Origin: Pseudomonas sp. NKUCC02_KPG
Lineage (GTDB): Bacteria; Pseudomonadota; Gammaproteobacteria; Pseudomonadales; Pseudomonadaceae
DNA length: 64,000 nt
Reading direction: 5' to 3'
NCBI RefSeq assembly: GCF_019345465.1
Contig: NZ_JAHKRC010000004.1
Span: 124,001-188,000 of the forward strand
Positions within the stretch are counted from its first letter, which is position 1. Each line of letters opens with the position of its first letter. The translations under genes and the position numbers were made by a program. Under the pieces are notes generated by a model. It was given only the letters and a program-made list of their open reading frames with translations, had not been told where the DNA came from and made no database searches. This document shows, in pieces, positions 46,921-55,555 of the stretch.

Positions 46921-49380
46921 TCAACGTAAAGTTCCCGGCAACTTCAATGTCAAAGATCTGGATCGCACAGGGCGCTTTAATAAACTGTCAAAGGTAAACA
47001 ACTGCGGACGCTGAACTATATAGCCCTGCGCATAATCAACTCCGATTTCAATCAACGCCTGCTCGATTTTCGTGCTTTCAACAAACTCTGCAATGGTGCG
47101 TTTACCCATGACATGGCCAATATGATTAATAACTTCAACCATGGCCCGGTTGATTGGATCATCCAGCATGTCCTTGACGAAACTGCCATCAATTTTCAAA
47201 AAGTCGACGGGCAAATGTTTCAAGTATGCAAATGACGACATACCGGCACAAAAGTCGTCCAACGAAAAATGACAACCCAACGCCTTGAGATCATTAATAA
47301 ATCGGATGGCACTGCCCAAGTTTGCAATGGCGCTGGTTTCGGTTATTTCAAAGCAGATCAGTTTGGGCGACACGCCATAAAAATCAAATTGCTCATGCAA
47401 GAACTCCAGGAAATCGTCATCCCCAATGGTCGAACCTGACAAGTTGATGGCACACATTGCCATCGGCTGTCCGTCCGCCTGGGCTGAACATTCGGAAATG
47501 ACCCTGAATACATTTTCGACTACCCAGCGGTCGATCAGGCTCATCAACCCATAACGTTCGGCGGCGGGAATAAAACTGTCAGGAAAAATCATCCGCCCGC
47601 TTTCATCCTGCAACCGCAGCAGAATCTCGATGTGCCCGCCGCCTTCCTGCACCTCCCCCAAGGGCGTGATTTCTTGTGCATAGAGGCTGAAATGGTTTTC
47701 TTCCAGCGCCACATGCAAACGCTGCACCCATGCCATTTCACCAAAACGCAACGAAAGCTCGGTGTCATCCACGTGATAGACCTGCACCCGGTTGCGGCCC
47801 TTCTCCTTGGCCATATAACAGGCCATGTCCGCAGCGCGCATCAACCCTTCCAGGGTCGCGGGGGGTTGATGGATGTGTACCAGGCCAATGCTGATGGTGC
47901 TCATGAACGGTCGCCCCTTCCAGGCAAAATGCAGGTTTTGCACCGACTGGCGCAAACCTCCCGCTATTTTTTCTGCCATATCGACCGGGCAGTTTTCCAG
48001 CAGGATACCGAACTCATCCCCTCCCAATCTTGCCAGGGTGTCGCCTTCGCGCAACCCGGCTCGCAGCAACACACATATATGTCGTAACAGCTCATCACCT
48101 GCCGCGTGGCCGCAGGTATCATTGACCAGCTTGAACTGGTCAAGATCGAGAAACATCAGTGCATGCCGGCCTTGTTGTCGGCCCAGATTCTTCAGCACCA
48201 ACTCCAGGCGGTATTCAAACTCACGGCGGTTGGCCAAACCGGTTAGCCCGTCGTGGGTGGCTTGCCAGGACAGGTTGGCGATGTATTGACGCTCCTGGGT
48301 CATGTCATGCAGCACCAGCACCGCACCGCTCACCTCCCCCCCGTGGAGGATAGGTGCACCCACCAGCGTAACCGCGACGGTACTGCCATCCATTCGCTGA
48401 ATCTGCCTGGAATGCTCGCGGCTGTTACCCAGCTGGCCGCTGAGAATACGATCAATCAGCTTGAAGCCGTCGTCCTGATCATTGTCGTCGAGCAACTTGA
48501 ACAGCGCCGCGAGGGTGACGCCTTGTGCCTGCTCGGACTTCCATTGGGTCAGTTGCTCGGCCGCCGGATTCAGGTAGGCAATGGCACCATTCACGTCGGT
48601 CGTTATGACGCCGTCGCCAATGGACTGAAGCGTGATTTGTGCCCGTTCTTTTTCCAGCTGAAGCGCTTCTGCAAATGCCCGACTCTGAGCAAGTACTTTA
48701 TGAGTCCGCTTGAGCACCAGAAGGATCAGCCCCAGGGCTGTGGCTAAATTGATGGCGACCAGCAACTGCCAGATAAAACGCGACCCCTCACCCAGGGCAT
48801 CGCTGAAAGCCTTGGCCGCCGGTGCAATACCTTCATTGATGGCAAAGATATTGTCTTCCCAGCGCTTGACGTCCACTTCACTGACCGGGCCGCCAAGCAA
48901 TGCCTGGTGCATATCTTGAGCCAGCTCATCGAGTTGAATGAGGTAAGCATCTCCCAGGGTCCACTTCTCAATGGCCGTTTTCATATAACTGACGTTACGG
49001 AAGTAGCGGTAGAACCAAATGATGCTGGAAGCATCTTGCTCACTGTTACCGCCTTGCAAAATACCTTCTCGGGCAGAGGCTACATCAGGGGGAGATTGAT
49101 CCATCGCAAGCCGCAGCTTGTGGCCGCCCTGGGGGACACTTATAGCCTGCTGATATTTGCTGAAGTAAAGCGGATTTTGAGTATCGGAATACAAGTGGAG
49201 GAAGTAGATGGCATCTTTCTGGCCCTTGGACCACAAACTTTCGCCCCCTACATAACTGCGCACTGCAGAGAGCATATACAGACTCACACACCCCAATAGC
49301 GCCTGGAAAAGCACGACGGCAATAAAGGGCCAAACAATGCCCAGCAAGCGTGGTGTCCCATGGGGGCGTTTTGATTTCAT
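46921..49380 (-). CDS. PAS-GGDEF-EAL protein (cyclic-di-GMP turnover)
   Basis: An 819-residue membrane signalling protein. The ATG at 49380 (MKSKRPHGTPR) follows AAGGAAACTC. It has a first membrane helix (about 12-36), a periplasmic sensor of about 200 residues, a second helix (about 205-225), a PAS domain (about 245-360), a GGDEF domain with intact LARLGGDEFGIL (about 455), and an EAL domain. In the EAL domain the signature is EIL (IEILLRL) and the loop is DDFCAG in place of DDFGTG, while NLSG, EITE, LKIDG and YAQGY residues are kept. It could make, degrade or do both to cyclic-di-GMP; activity cannot be read with certainty. It lies between undA and the ABC exporter, on the same strand. Confidence 0.92.
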   Translation of the reverse strand: MKSKRPHGTPRLLGIVWPFIAVVLFQALLGCVSLYMLSAVRSYVGGESLWSKGQKDAIYFLHLYSDTQNPLYFSKYQQAISVPQGGHKLRLAMDQSPPDVASAREGILQGGNSEQDASSIIWFYRYFRNVSYMKTAIEKWTLGDAYLIQLDELAQDMHQALLGGPVSEVDVKRWEDNIFAINEGIAPAAKAFSDALGEGSRFIWQLLVAINLATALGLILLVLKRTHKVLAQSRAFAEALQLEKERAQITLQSIGDGVITTDVNGAIAYLNPAAEQLTQWKSEQAQGVTLAALFKLLDDNDQDDGFKLIDRILSGQLGNSREHSRQIQRMDGSTVAVTLVGAPILHGGEVSGAVLVLHDMTQERQYIANLSWQATHDGLTGLANRREFEYRLELVLKNLGRQQGRHALMFLDLDQFKLVNDTCGHAAGDELLRHICVLLRAGLREGDTLARLGGDEFGILLENCPVDMAEKIAGGLRQSVQNLHFAWKGRPFMSTISIGLVHIHQPPATLEGLMRAADMACYMAKEKGRNRVQVYHVDDTELSLRFGEMAWVQRLHVALEENHFSLYAQEITPLGEVQEGGGHIEILLRLQDESGRMIFPDSFIPAAERYGLMSLIDRWVVENVFRVISECSAQADGQPMAMCAINLSGSTIGDDDFLEFLHEQFDFYGVSPKLICFEITETSAIANLGSAIRFINDLKALGCHFSLDDFCAGMSSFAYLKHLPVDFLKIDGSFVKDMLDDPINRAMVEVINHIGHVMGKRTIAEFVESTKIEQALIEIGVDYAQGYIVQRPQLFTFDSLLKRPVRSRSLTLKLPGTLR

Positions 49381-49541
49381 GAGTTTCCTTGCTTCATGGC
49401 GTCGGATGAAAACCAGAGAGAAAATCTCACTACAAATCAGCCTAGGCCAATTTTCAAAAACCTGAGCAGTGCGTGTTGCCCGAAACCGACAAAAAACCCG
49501 AACCTGGGCAGCCCCCTGCCCTTTAAAGACAACCGCTTGTA

Positions 49542-51365
49542 TCAAGTTTGTTGAAGATGCCCGTAGAGCTTGGCGTAAAGCCCTCCCTCTGCAATCAATT
49601 GCTGGTGACCGCCTTCTTCAGCAATGCACCCACCATCAAACACCAGCACTCTGTCTGCCTGTTTCACCGCAGACAAACGATGAGCGATGATTAAAGTGGT
49701 ACGCCCGCTCAAGAATTTTCCCAAAGCGTGATGCAAGTTGTATTCGGTGGCCGCATCCAGGGCGCTGGTCGCCTCATCCAGGATCACGACCTTGGGTTCG
49801 GCCAGCACCATCCGTGCAATGGCCAGACGCTGGCGCTGACCACCCGACAATCGCACGCCTGAACGCCCGACAATACTGTCCAACCCTTGGGGGAGCGTGC
49901 GAATGGTGCCGTCGAGCTGGGCGATTTCCAGGGCATGCCAGCACGCCTCATCCGTTCGCTCACGGCCCATTGTGAGATTGGCGCGCACGGTATCGTTGAA
50001 CAACGAGGGATGTTGCAGCACCACCGCGACATGCTCGCGAATGGTCTGCAAACCGATTTCTGGCTGGCTCGCACCTGCAAAGTGGATGCTCCCCGACTGC
50101 GGCGTATACAGCCCGAGCAACAGTTGCACCAACGTGCTTTTGCCCCCGCCACTGGTGCCCACGATGGCCACCTTTTCGCCCGGAGCAATGGTCAGGTTCA
50201 GATGATCCAGTACCTTTTCATCGCCATAGCTGAAACTCAGGTCGCGCACCTCGATACCCACGGTCTGGCGGCCCAGAAACGGATTAACACCTGCGGGGTA
50301 TTGCGGCTCGTCGCTGCGTGCCAGTAACTGGTTGATTCTCGTCACGGCACCGTCGGCGGCGTAGAACGCATATTGCAAGTTAAGCAACTGCTCGACGGGC
50401 CCGATCATGAACCACAGGTAGCTGAACACGGCGAGCATCTGGCCAATGGACAAATCCGAAAACAGCACCGTGAGCATCGCAGCGGCGCGAAAAATATCGA
50501 TGCCAAACTGGAACAACAACCCGCTGGCACGATTTGAAGCATCGCTCTTCCATTGCGAAGCCACGGCAAAGTCCCGGACTTCCCGCGCACGCAACCCCAG
50601 ACGACCGAGGAAAAAGCCCTGGCGGTTACCCGCACGGACCTCTTGAATCGCGTCCAGTGTCTCGGTCAATGCTTGAGTGAAACGCGCCGTACTGTCGTTT
50701 TCGAGTTTTTTCAGATGCTTGACCCGCTTGCCCAATTGCACCGTGGCGTAGATCACCAGCGGGTTGAACAGCAAGATCAGCAGAGCCAGTTGCCAGTGCA
50801 TCCATAGCAAAATCGCCGAAGTTCCCACCAGCGTGAGCATGGCCACCAAAAACCGGCTCAAGGTTTCGCCGACAAACTTGTCGAGGGTTTCGAGATCGGT
50901 GACCAGATGGGTGGTCACCGTGCCACTGCCCAGGTTTTCATACTCAGCCAGGGATATTCGCTTCAAACGCTCAATCAGGCGTAAGCGAATGCGAAACACG
51001 ATGTCCTTGGCCAGGCGTGAAAACAGACGGGCCTGCAGGACGTTAAACAGCAATGCCCCACAGCGCAGCATCAAAGTAATGGCCAGCATGAGGCCAATGT
51101 AGCCCGCTGCACTTTGCCAGGCTGTCGGTAGCCAGTGGTTCATGACTTTCAGCGCTGCATCACCGTTGCCCAGCAACACTTCGTCCACCAGCAAGGGCAG
51201 TAGCAACGGGATGGGGACGCTGCACAGCGTAGCCAGCACGGCCACGCCGTTGGCAATCCACAGTGCTTTTTTATGGCGCAAGGCCAGGCGACGAATTTCA
51301 GCCCAGGTCAGGCGATCCGTCACAGGGGACGAGGGCGAGGACTGCACCGCAGAAGGGTCAAACAC
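49542..51365 (-). CDS. ABC transporter, fused permease and ATPase (exporter type)
   Basis: A 607-residue half-transporter: six N-terminal membrane helices (about 40-320) and a C-terminal ATPase (about 365-600). The ATPase has Walker A VGTSGGGKST, the signature RLSGGQRQRLAIA, Walker B VVILDEATSALD and the H-loop IIAHRLS. It should work as a homodimer exporting a lipid, peptide or drug; the substrate is unknown. The GTG at 51365 overlaps the DsbA-like stop by eight bases, suggesting coupling; an ATG 21 codons further upstream is also open. The order trhO-dsbA-like-ABC points to one operon. Confidence 0.88.
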   Translation of the reverse strand: MFDPSAVQSSPSSPVTDRLTWAEIRRLALRHKKALWIANGVAVLATLCSVPIPLLLPLLVDEVLLGNGDAALKVMNHWLPTAWQSAAGYIGLMLAITLMLRCGALLFNVLQARLFSRLAKDIVFRIRLRLIERLKRISLAEYENLGSGTVTTHLVTDLETLDKFVGETLSRFLVAMLTLVGTSAILLWMHWQLALLILLFNPLVIYATVQLGKRVKHLKKLENDSTARFTQALTETLDAIQEVRAGNRQGFFLGRLGLRAREVRDFAVASQWKSDASNRASGLLFQFGIDIFRAAAMLTVLFSDLSIGQMLAVFSYLWFMIGPVEQLLNLQYAFYAADGAVTRINQLLARSDEPQYPAGVNPFLGRQTVGIEVRDLSFSYGDEKVLDHLNLTIAPGEKVAIVGTSGGGKSTLVQLLLGLYTPQSGSIHFAGASQPEIGLQTIREHVAVVLQHPSLFNDTVRANLTMGRERTDEACWHALEIAQLDGTIRTLPQGLDSIVGRSGVRLSGGQRQRLAIARMVLAEPKVVILDEATSALDAATEYNLHHALGKFLSGRTTLIIAHRLSAVKQADRVLVFDGGCIAEEGGHQQLIAEGGLYAKLYGHLQQT

Positions 51366-51993
51366 GCGTAGCGCGTTCAAGCCAACGGGCAAGCAGGTCA
51401 GACAATGGCTCAAGTGGCTGATAGCCATTGGTCAGCAAGGCCAGTTGACCGTTACGCTCGGCGAGCAACGTCGGAAAACCGGCAATTCCCAGGTCTTGTA
51501 CCCAGGTAAAATCGGCACCCGTGGCCGTATGTTGTTCGGCCGAGTCAAAGGCGGCAGCAAACTCGATACGCGGCACCCCTGCCGTTTCAGCGAGCTCAAC
51601 CAGCACACTGGCCTGGGTGACATCGCGCCCTTGCACATAAAAGGCCTGCTGAATCAGCTTGACCAGCCGCCAGGCGCAATCGGGCGCAAGACTGCGTGCC
51701 GCCACCACAGCCCGGCAGGCAGGTTCGGTGTCATACACAAAACCGTCCGGCAAGGCACCGTCGAAATTGAAGGTTTGCCCGGTAGCTTCTGTGACCGCCT
51801 GCCAATGCTCAAGGATGTAGCGTCGCGTGGCGGGCTCAAGCGCCGAGCCACTGCCAGTGCGCAATCCACCCACCACCAGGTGCAACTCGACGCCTGCGGC
51901 CTGCGCCTGCTCAACCAGCGCTTCGGCGATGGGCGAAAAGCCCCAGCACCAGGAGCACATAGGGTCCATCACATAGAGCAGGCGCGCTGTCAT
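51358..51993 (-). CDS. DsbA-family thioredoxin-like protein (FrnE/YjbH-like)
   Basis: A 211-residue protein starting MTARLLYVMDPMCSWCWGF. The CSWC motif at residues 13-16 is the redox pair of a thioredoxin fold. There is no signal peptide, so it is probably cytoplasmic, unlike DsbA itself. It resembles DsbA-family proteins with a DSBA-type helical insertion (2-hydroxychromene isomerase/FrnE group). The role is unknown; oxidative stress or a disulfide exchange step is possible. It lies 1 bp after trhO and overlaps the ABC gene. Confidence 0.88.
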   Translation of the reverse strand: MTARLLYVMDPMCSWCWGFSPIAEALVEQAQAAGVELHLVVGGLRTGSGSALEPATRRYILEHWQAVTEATGQTFNFDGALPDGFVYDTEPACRAVVAARSLAPDCAWRLVKLIQQAFYVQGRDVTQASVLVELAETAGVPRIEFAAAFDSAEQHTATGADFTWVQDLGIAGFPTLLAERNGQLALLTNGYQPLEPLSDLLARWLERATRV

Positions 51994-51994
51994 A

Positions 51995-52933
51995 TCAGGC
52001 CTCGGCAGCTTTACGGTAGTTGTGGCCAATCGGGTGCGGCTGGTTACGTTCCTTGGCCAGGTCGATCTGCTTTTGCCGATCAATTGCGCTGCGACGGGTT
52101 TTCTCGCTCAGCGTGTCCCAGCAATGGGGGCAACTGATGCCGGGCTGATAGTGCTCGGACTCACGATCCGCGATGCTGATCGGCGTGCGGCAGGCATGGC
52201 ACTGGTCGTACTCACCGGCACTCAGGTCATGGCGCACGGTGACGCGGTTATCGAATACGAAGCAGTCGCCCTGCCATTTGGTTTCTTCCTGCGGCACTTC
52301 TTCGAGGTACTTCAGGATTCCGCCTTTAAGGTGGTAAACCTCGTCAAAACCCTGGCTGAGCATGTAGCTCGACGCTTTTTCACAACGAATGCCACCGGTG
52401 CAGAACATCGCGACTTTTTTGTGCTTGGCCGGGTCGAAATTGGCTTTGATGTAGTCAGGAAATTCGCGAAAGCTGGTGGTCTTCGGGTCAATGGCACCTT
52501 CAAACGTACCGATCGAGACTTCGTAGTCGTTGCGGGTGTCAATCAGCAACACCTCTGGATCGCTGATCAGCGCATTCCAGTTCTCGGGGTCGACATAGGT
52601 TCCGACTTTCTTGTTCGGGTCTACGCCTTCAACGCCAAGGGTAACGATCTCTTTCTTGAGCTTGACCTTGGTCCGATAGAACGGCTGGTCATCGCAGTAG
52701 GATTCTTTGTGGTCGATATCGACCATGCGCGGATCGTTCTTGAGCCAGGCCATCAGCCCGTCAATGCCTTCACGAGTTCCGGAAACCGTGCCGTTGATGC
52801 CCTCTTCGGCAATCAGCAGGGTGCCCTTGATGCCGTTGGCGACCATGGCATTGAGCAGCGGTTCACGCAGTTCAACGTAATCTTCAAGGGTGACGAATTT
52901 GTACAGTGCAGCTACAACAATTGGCGCGGTCAT
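51995..52933 (-). CDS. trhO: tRNA uridine(34) 5-hydroxylase, rhodanese type (TrhO)
   Basis: TrhO introduces 5-hydroxyuridine at tRNA wobble position 34 using oxygen, a step before cmo5U and mcmo5U. The 312-residue protein has the UPF0176 N-terminal domain ([19 protein letters not shown]), a rhodanese domain with [17 protein letters not shown] (about 130) and the catalytic cysteine in [13 protein letters not shown] (about 180), and a C-terminal zinc-like CHACRTP...CPHCWD segment (about 245-272). It is the first gene of the trhO-DsbA-like-ABC group. Confidence 0.95.
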   Translation of the reverse strand: MTAPIVVAALYKFVTLEDYVELREPLLNAMVANGIKGTLLIAEEGINGTVSGTREGIDGLMAWLKNDPRMVDIDHKESYCDDQPFYRTKVKLKKEIVTLGVEGVDPNKKVGTYVDPENWNALISDPEVLLIDTRNDYEVSIGTFEGAIDPKTTSFREFPDYIKANFDPAKHKKVAMFCTGGIRCEKASSYMLSQGFDEVYHLKGGILKYLEEVPQEETKWQGDCFVFDNRVTVRHDLSAGEYDQCHACRTPISIADRESEHYQPGISCPHCWDTLSEKTRRSAIDRQKQIDLAKERNQPHPIGHNYRKAAEA

Positions 52934-52980
52934 CGTGTTTCTCTCCAGGTGGCTACCCTCGCAAAGGGTGAACCGGATGC

Positions 52981-53008
52981 AAAAAAAACGCGCCGGCTAA
53001 GCGGCGCG
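52981..53008 (-). terminator. Rho-independent terminator after bolA
   Basis: On the minus strand CGCGCCG-CTTAGC-CGGCGCG is followed by eight T. It ends the DUF2059-bolA transcript 38 bp after the bolA stop and before trhO. Confidence 0.92.
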
Positions 53009-53046
53009 CTGCGGATTCTAGCAAAAAGCAGGTGTATTACACCAAC

Positions 53047-53343
53047 TCAGTGCCCACCGCCAGCACAGGTCGGCGATGCCGGGGCCGTGCCGATTTTTGC
53101 CCATTCCTCAGGCGTGTACGTGTGCAGGGCCAGCGCATGGAACTCGCCCATCAGGTCACCCAGGGTGGCATAGACCTTCTGGTGACGCTTGACGCTGTTG
53201 AGCCCGGCGAACTGCTCGCTGACCACCACCGCCTTGAAGTGGGTCTGCAACCCGCGACTGTGCATGTGGCTTTCATCCAGCACACTCAGGTGCTCAGGTT
53301 GCAACGCGCTGAGCGTCGATTCGATACGTTGCTGCATGTCCAT
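53047..53343 (-). CDS. bolA: BolA-family protein
   Basis: A 98-residue BolA protein. BolA-type proteins partner with monothiol glutaredoxins for iron-sulfur handling and can affect cell shape and envelope genes. Family motifs are SHMHSRGLQTHFKAVVVS (about 26-43) and GLNSVKRHQKVYATLGDLM (about 48-66), with the conserved HALALHTYTPEEW. The C-terminus has a short tail CAGGGH. It lies 11 bp after the DUF2059 gene and should be cotranscribed. Confidence 0.94.
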   Translation of the reverse strand: MDMQQRIESTLSALQPEHLSVLDESHMHSRGLQTHFKAVVVSEQFAGLNSVKRHQKVYATLGDLMGEFHALALHTYTPEEWAKIGTAPASPTCAGGGH

Positions 53344-53354
53344 TCAGGCTCCGC

Positions 53355-53870
53355 TTACTTCTTCTTGGCCGGGGCCGCTGCTGGCTCCAGCTCGGCGGTC
53401 ATGTCGGCCAACAGCTTGTTGACGACCGGCACTGCGCTTTCCAGTTTGGCCTGGGTCATTTGTGCCGATTGCTGGGTCAGCTGCGGCATTTTTTCCAGGA
53501 CTTTCTTGCCCAGTGGAGACTGGTAGAACGCTACCAGGTCCTTGAGCTCGGATTCGGTGAAGTTGGTGGTGTACAGCTTGACCATGTCCGGCTTGAGTTT
53601 ATTCCAGCCGATGGCCTGGTCCAGAGCGGTGTTGGCTTTGGCCTGGTAGGTTTCCAGCAGGGCTTTCTTGGAGGCTGGCGCTTTGGTTTGCTCGAAACGC
53701 TGAGCGAACATTTGCTGCACTTGCATATACACCGGGGTACCCAGCTTATCGGCATGTGCCAGTTTCAGGAACGTTTCAGCACTGGCAGCGTGGCTAGCTG
53801 CATCGGCGAAAACCTGGCCGCTGGCGCAAACCAGAGCAACCGCTGTACAGATGGCGCGAAGACGGGTCAT
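53355..53870 (-). CDS. Secreted DUF2059 domain protein
   Basis: A 171-residue protein with an N-terminal signal peptide (MTRLRAICTAVALVCASGQVFADA, about 23 residues) and a helical DUF2059 domain (about 70-150, including MVKLYTTNFTESELKDLVAFYQSPLGKK as location). The tail AAAPAKKK is low in complexity. The function of this periplasmic family is unknown. It precedes bolA. Confidence 0.88.
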   Translation of the reverse strand: MTRLRAICTAVALVCASGQVFADAASHAASAETFLKLAHADKLGTPVYMQVQQMFAQRFEQTKAPASKKALLETYQAKANTALDQAIGWNKLKPDMVKLYTTNFTESELKDLVAFYQSPLGKKVLEKMPQLTQQSAQMTQAKLESAVPVVNKLLADMTAELEPAAAPAKKK

Positions 53871-54035
53871 CGAGTTTCCTTTTCTAGCAAGCGAGGTTGA
53901 ACCCCAAGGGCGGTCATTCTGCGCCTAATAAAGTGTGTCACTCAACCCCGAGTCTGATAGACGTTCTCATCATCTGACCAAAAGCATTAAAAACATCAGA
54001 TTGAACCCCCGGTGCAAACCAGCGCCTAAGCTGTC

Positions 54036-54045
54036 TGGTCAGACC
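54036..54045. promoter_or_regulatory. Candidate FCD-GntR operator upstream of fumC
   Basis: TGGTC-A-GACC is a near-perfect inverted repeat 18 bp before the fumC start and overlaps the region just upstream of the AGGAGAAAGAG ribosome site. The TGGTCNGACCA pattern is common to FCD-type GntR operators (PdhR/LldR/GlcC type). A second half copy TCTGACCA lies at 53973-53980. Confidence 0.4.
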
Positions 54046-54062
54046 TATAGGAGAAAGAGCCG

Positions 54063-55454
54063 ATGAGCCGTATCGAAACCGACAGCCTGGGTGAAGTAAG
54101 TGTGGCCGATGAGGCTTATTGGGGCGCTCAGACTCAACGATCGCTGATCAATTTCGCCATCGGCAACGAAAAGATGCCCCTGGCCGTGTTGCACGCCCTG
54201 GTGCTGATCAAGAAAGCCGCTGCCCGGGTCAATAACCGCAACGGCGACCTGCCCGCCGACATCGCCCGCCTGATCGAACAGGCCGCCGATGAAGTACTCG
54301 ACGGTGAGCACGACGACCAGTTCCCGCTGGTCGTCTGGCAAACCGGCAGCGGCACGCAAAGCAACATGAACGCCAACGAAGTGATCGCCGGACGCGCCAA
54401 CGAGCTGGCCGGCAAAGGCCGGGGCGGCAAATCCCCGGTCCACCCCAATGACCACGTCAACCGTTCACAAAGCTCCAATGACTGCTTCCCGACCGCCATG
54501 CATATCGCCACCGCCAAAGCGGTACACGAGCATTTGCTGCCCGCGATCAGCGAGCTGTCAGGCGGACTGGCCGAGTTGTCGGCGCGGCACATGAAACTGG
54601 TTAAAACCGGCCGCACCCACATGATGGACGCCACACCCATTACCTTTGGCCAGGAGCTTTCAGCCTATATCGCCCAACTCGATTACGCCGAGCAAGCCAT
54701 ACGCTCAGCCATTCTGGCGGTGTATGAACTGGCGCAAGGGGGCACGGCGGTAGGGACCGGACTCAACGCGCCACACGGCTTTGCCGAAGCGATTGCCGCT
54801 GAGATCGCCGCATTGTCCGGGTTGCCATTTATCACGGCGCCAAACAAGTTTGCTGCACTGGCGGGGCACGAACCCCTGACCACCCTCTCCGGCGCACTCA
54901 AAACCCTGGCCGTTACCCTGATGAAACTGGCCAATGACTTCCGCTTGCTGGGTTCTGGCCCGCGTGCCGGGTTGGCCGAGATCAAGCTGCCAGCCAATGA
55001 GCCGGGCAGCTCGATCATGCCGGGCAAGGTCAACCCGACCCAGTGCGAAGCCCTGTCGATGCTGGCCTGCCAGGTGATGGGCAATGACGTGACCATCGGC
55101 TTTGCTGCAAGCCAGGGGCACCTGCAGCTGAACGTCTACAAACCGGTGATCATTCACAACCTGCTGCAGTCGATTCAGTTGCTGGGGGACGGTTGCGTCA
55201 ACTTCCAAAAACACTGCGTCACCGGCCTTGAAGCCGACGCCGAAAAAATGGCCGAGCATCTGGAGCGCGGCTTGATGCTGGTGACAGCGCTCAACCCGCA
55301 CATTGGCTACGACAAGTCGGCCGAGATTGCCAAAAAAGCCTACGCCGAAGGACTGACCCTGCGCGAAGCGGCATTGGCGCTGGGCTATCTGACCGATGCC
55401 GAGTTCGATCAGTGGGTACGCCCGGAAAACATGCTGGGTGCTGGCAAGCACTGA
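54063..55454 (+). CDS. fumC: Fumarate hydratase class II
   Basis: FumC interconverts fumarate and malate without an iron-sulfur cluster, useful under oxidative stress or iron limitation. The 463-residue length is normal. The signature loop [17 protein letters not shown] (about 316-332), the active-site motifs [14 protein letters not shown] ([18 protein letters not shown], about 135-152) and [10 protein letters not shown] (about 184) are all present. A good AGGAG site precedes the ATG. It is convergent with the polyphosphate kinase gene, with a REP pair between them. Confidence 0.97.
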   Translation: MSRIETDSLGEVSVADEAYWGAQTQRSLINFAIGNEKMPLAVLHALVLIKKAAARVNNRNGDLPADIARLIEQAADEVLDGEHDDQFPLVVWQTGSGTQSNMNANEVIAGRANELAGKGRGGKSPVHPNDHVNRSQSSNDCFPTAMHIATAKAVHEHLLPAISELSGGLAELSARHMKLVKTGRTHMMDATPITFGQELSAYIAQLDYAEQAIRSAILAVYELAQGGTAVGTGLNAPHGFAEAIAAEIAALSGLPFITAPNKFAALAGHEPLTTLSGALKTLAVTLMKLANDFRLLGSGPRAGLAEIKLPANEPGSSIMPGKVNPTQCEALSMLACQVMGNDVTIGFAASQGHLQLNVYKPVIIHNLLQSIQLLGDGCVNFQKHCVTGLEADAEKMAEHLERGLMLVTALNPHIGYDKSAEIAKKAYAEGLTLREAALALGYLTDAEFDQWVRPENMLGAGKH

Positions 55455-55465
55455 AACGTCGCCCT

Positions 55466-55555
55466 GTAGCCGCTGCCGAAGGCTGGGAGGGACTTGCAGG
55501 GGCATCAAGAAAACGGGGGGCTTCGCCCCCCTTCGCAGCCTTCGGCAGCGACTAC
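55466..55555. repeat. REP pair with strong inner hairpin between fumC and pap; overlaps the pap stop codon
   Basis: Outer arms GTAGCCGCTGCCGAAGGCTG (55466-55485) and CAGCCTTCGGCAGCGACTAC (55536-55555) form a near-complementary pair of the same family as 41148-41259. Inside lies GGGGGG-CTTCG-CCCCCC (55515-55531). The right arm contains the pap TAG stop (55552-55554). Placed between convergent genes, it could end both transcripts. Confidence 0.88.
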
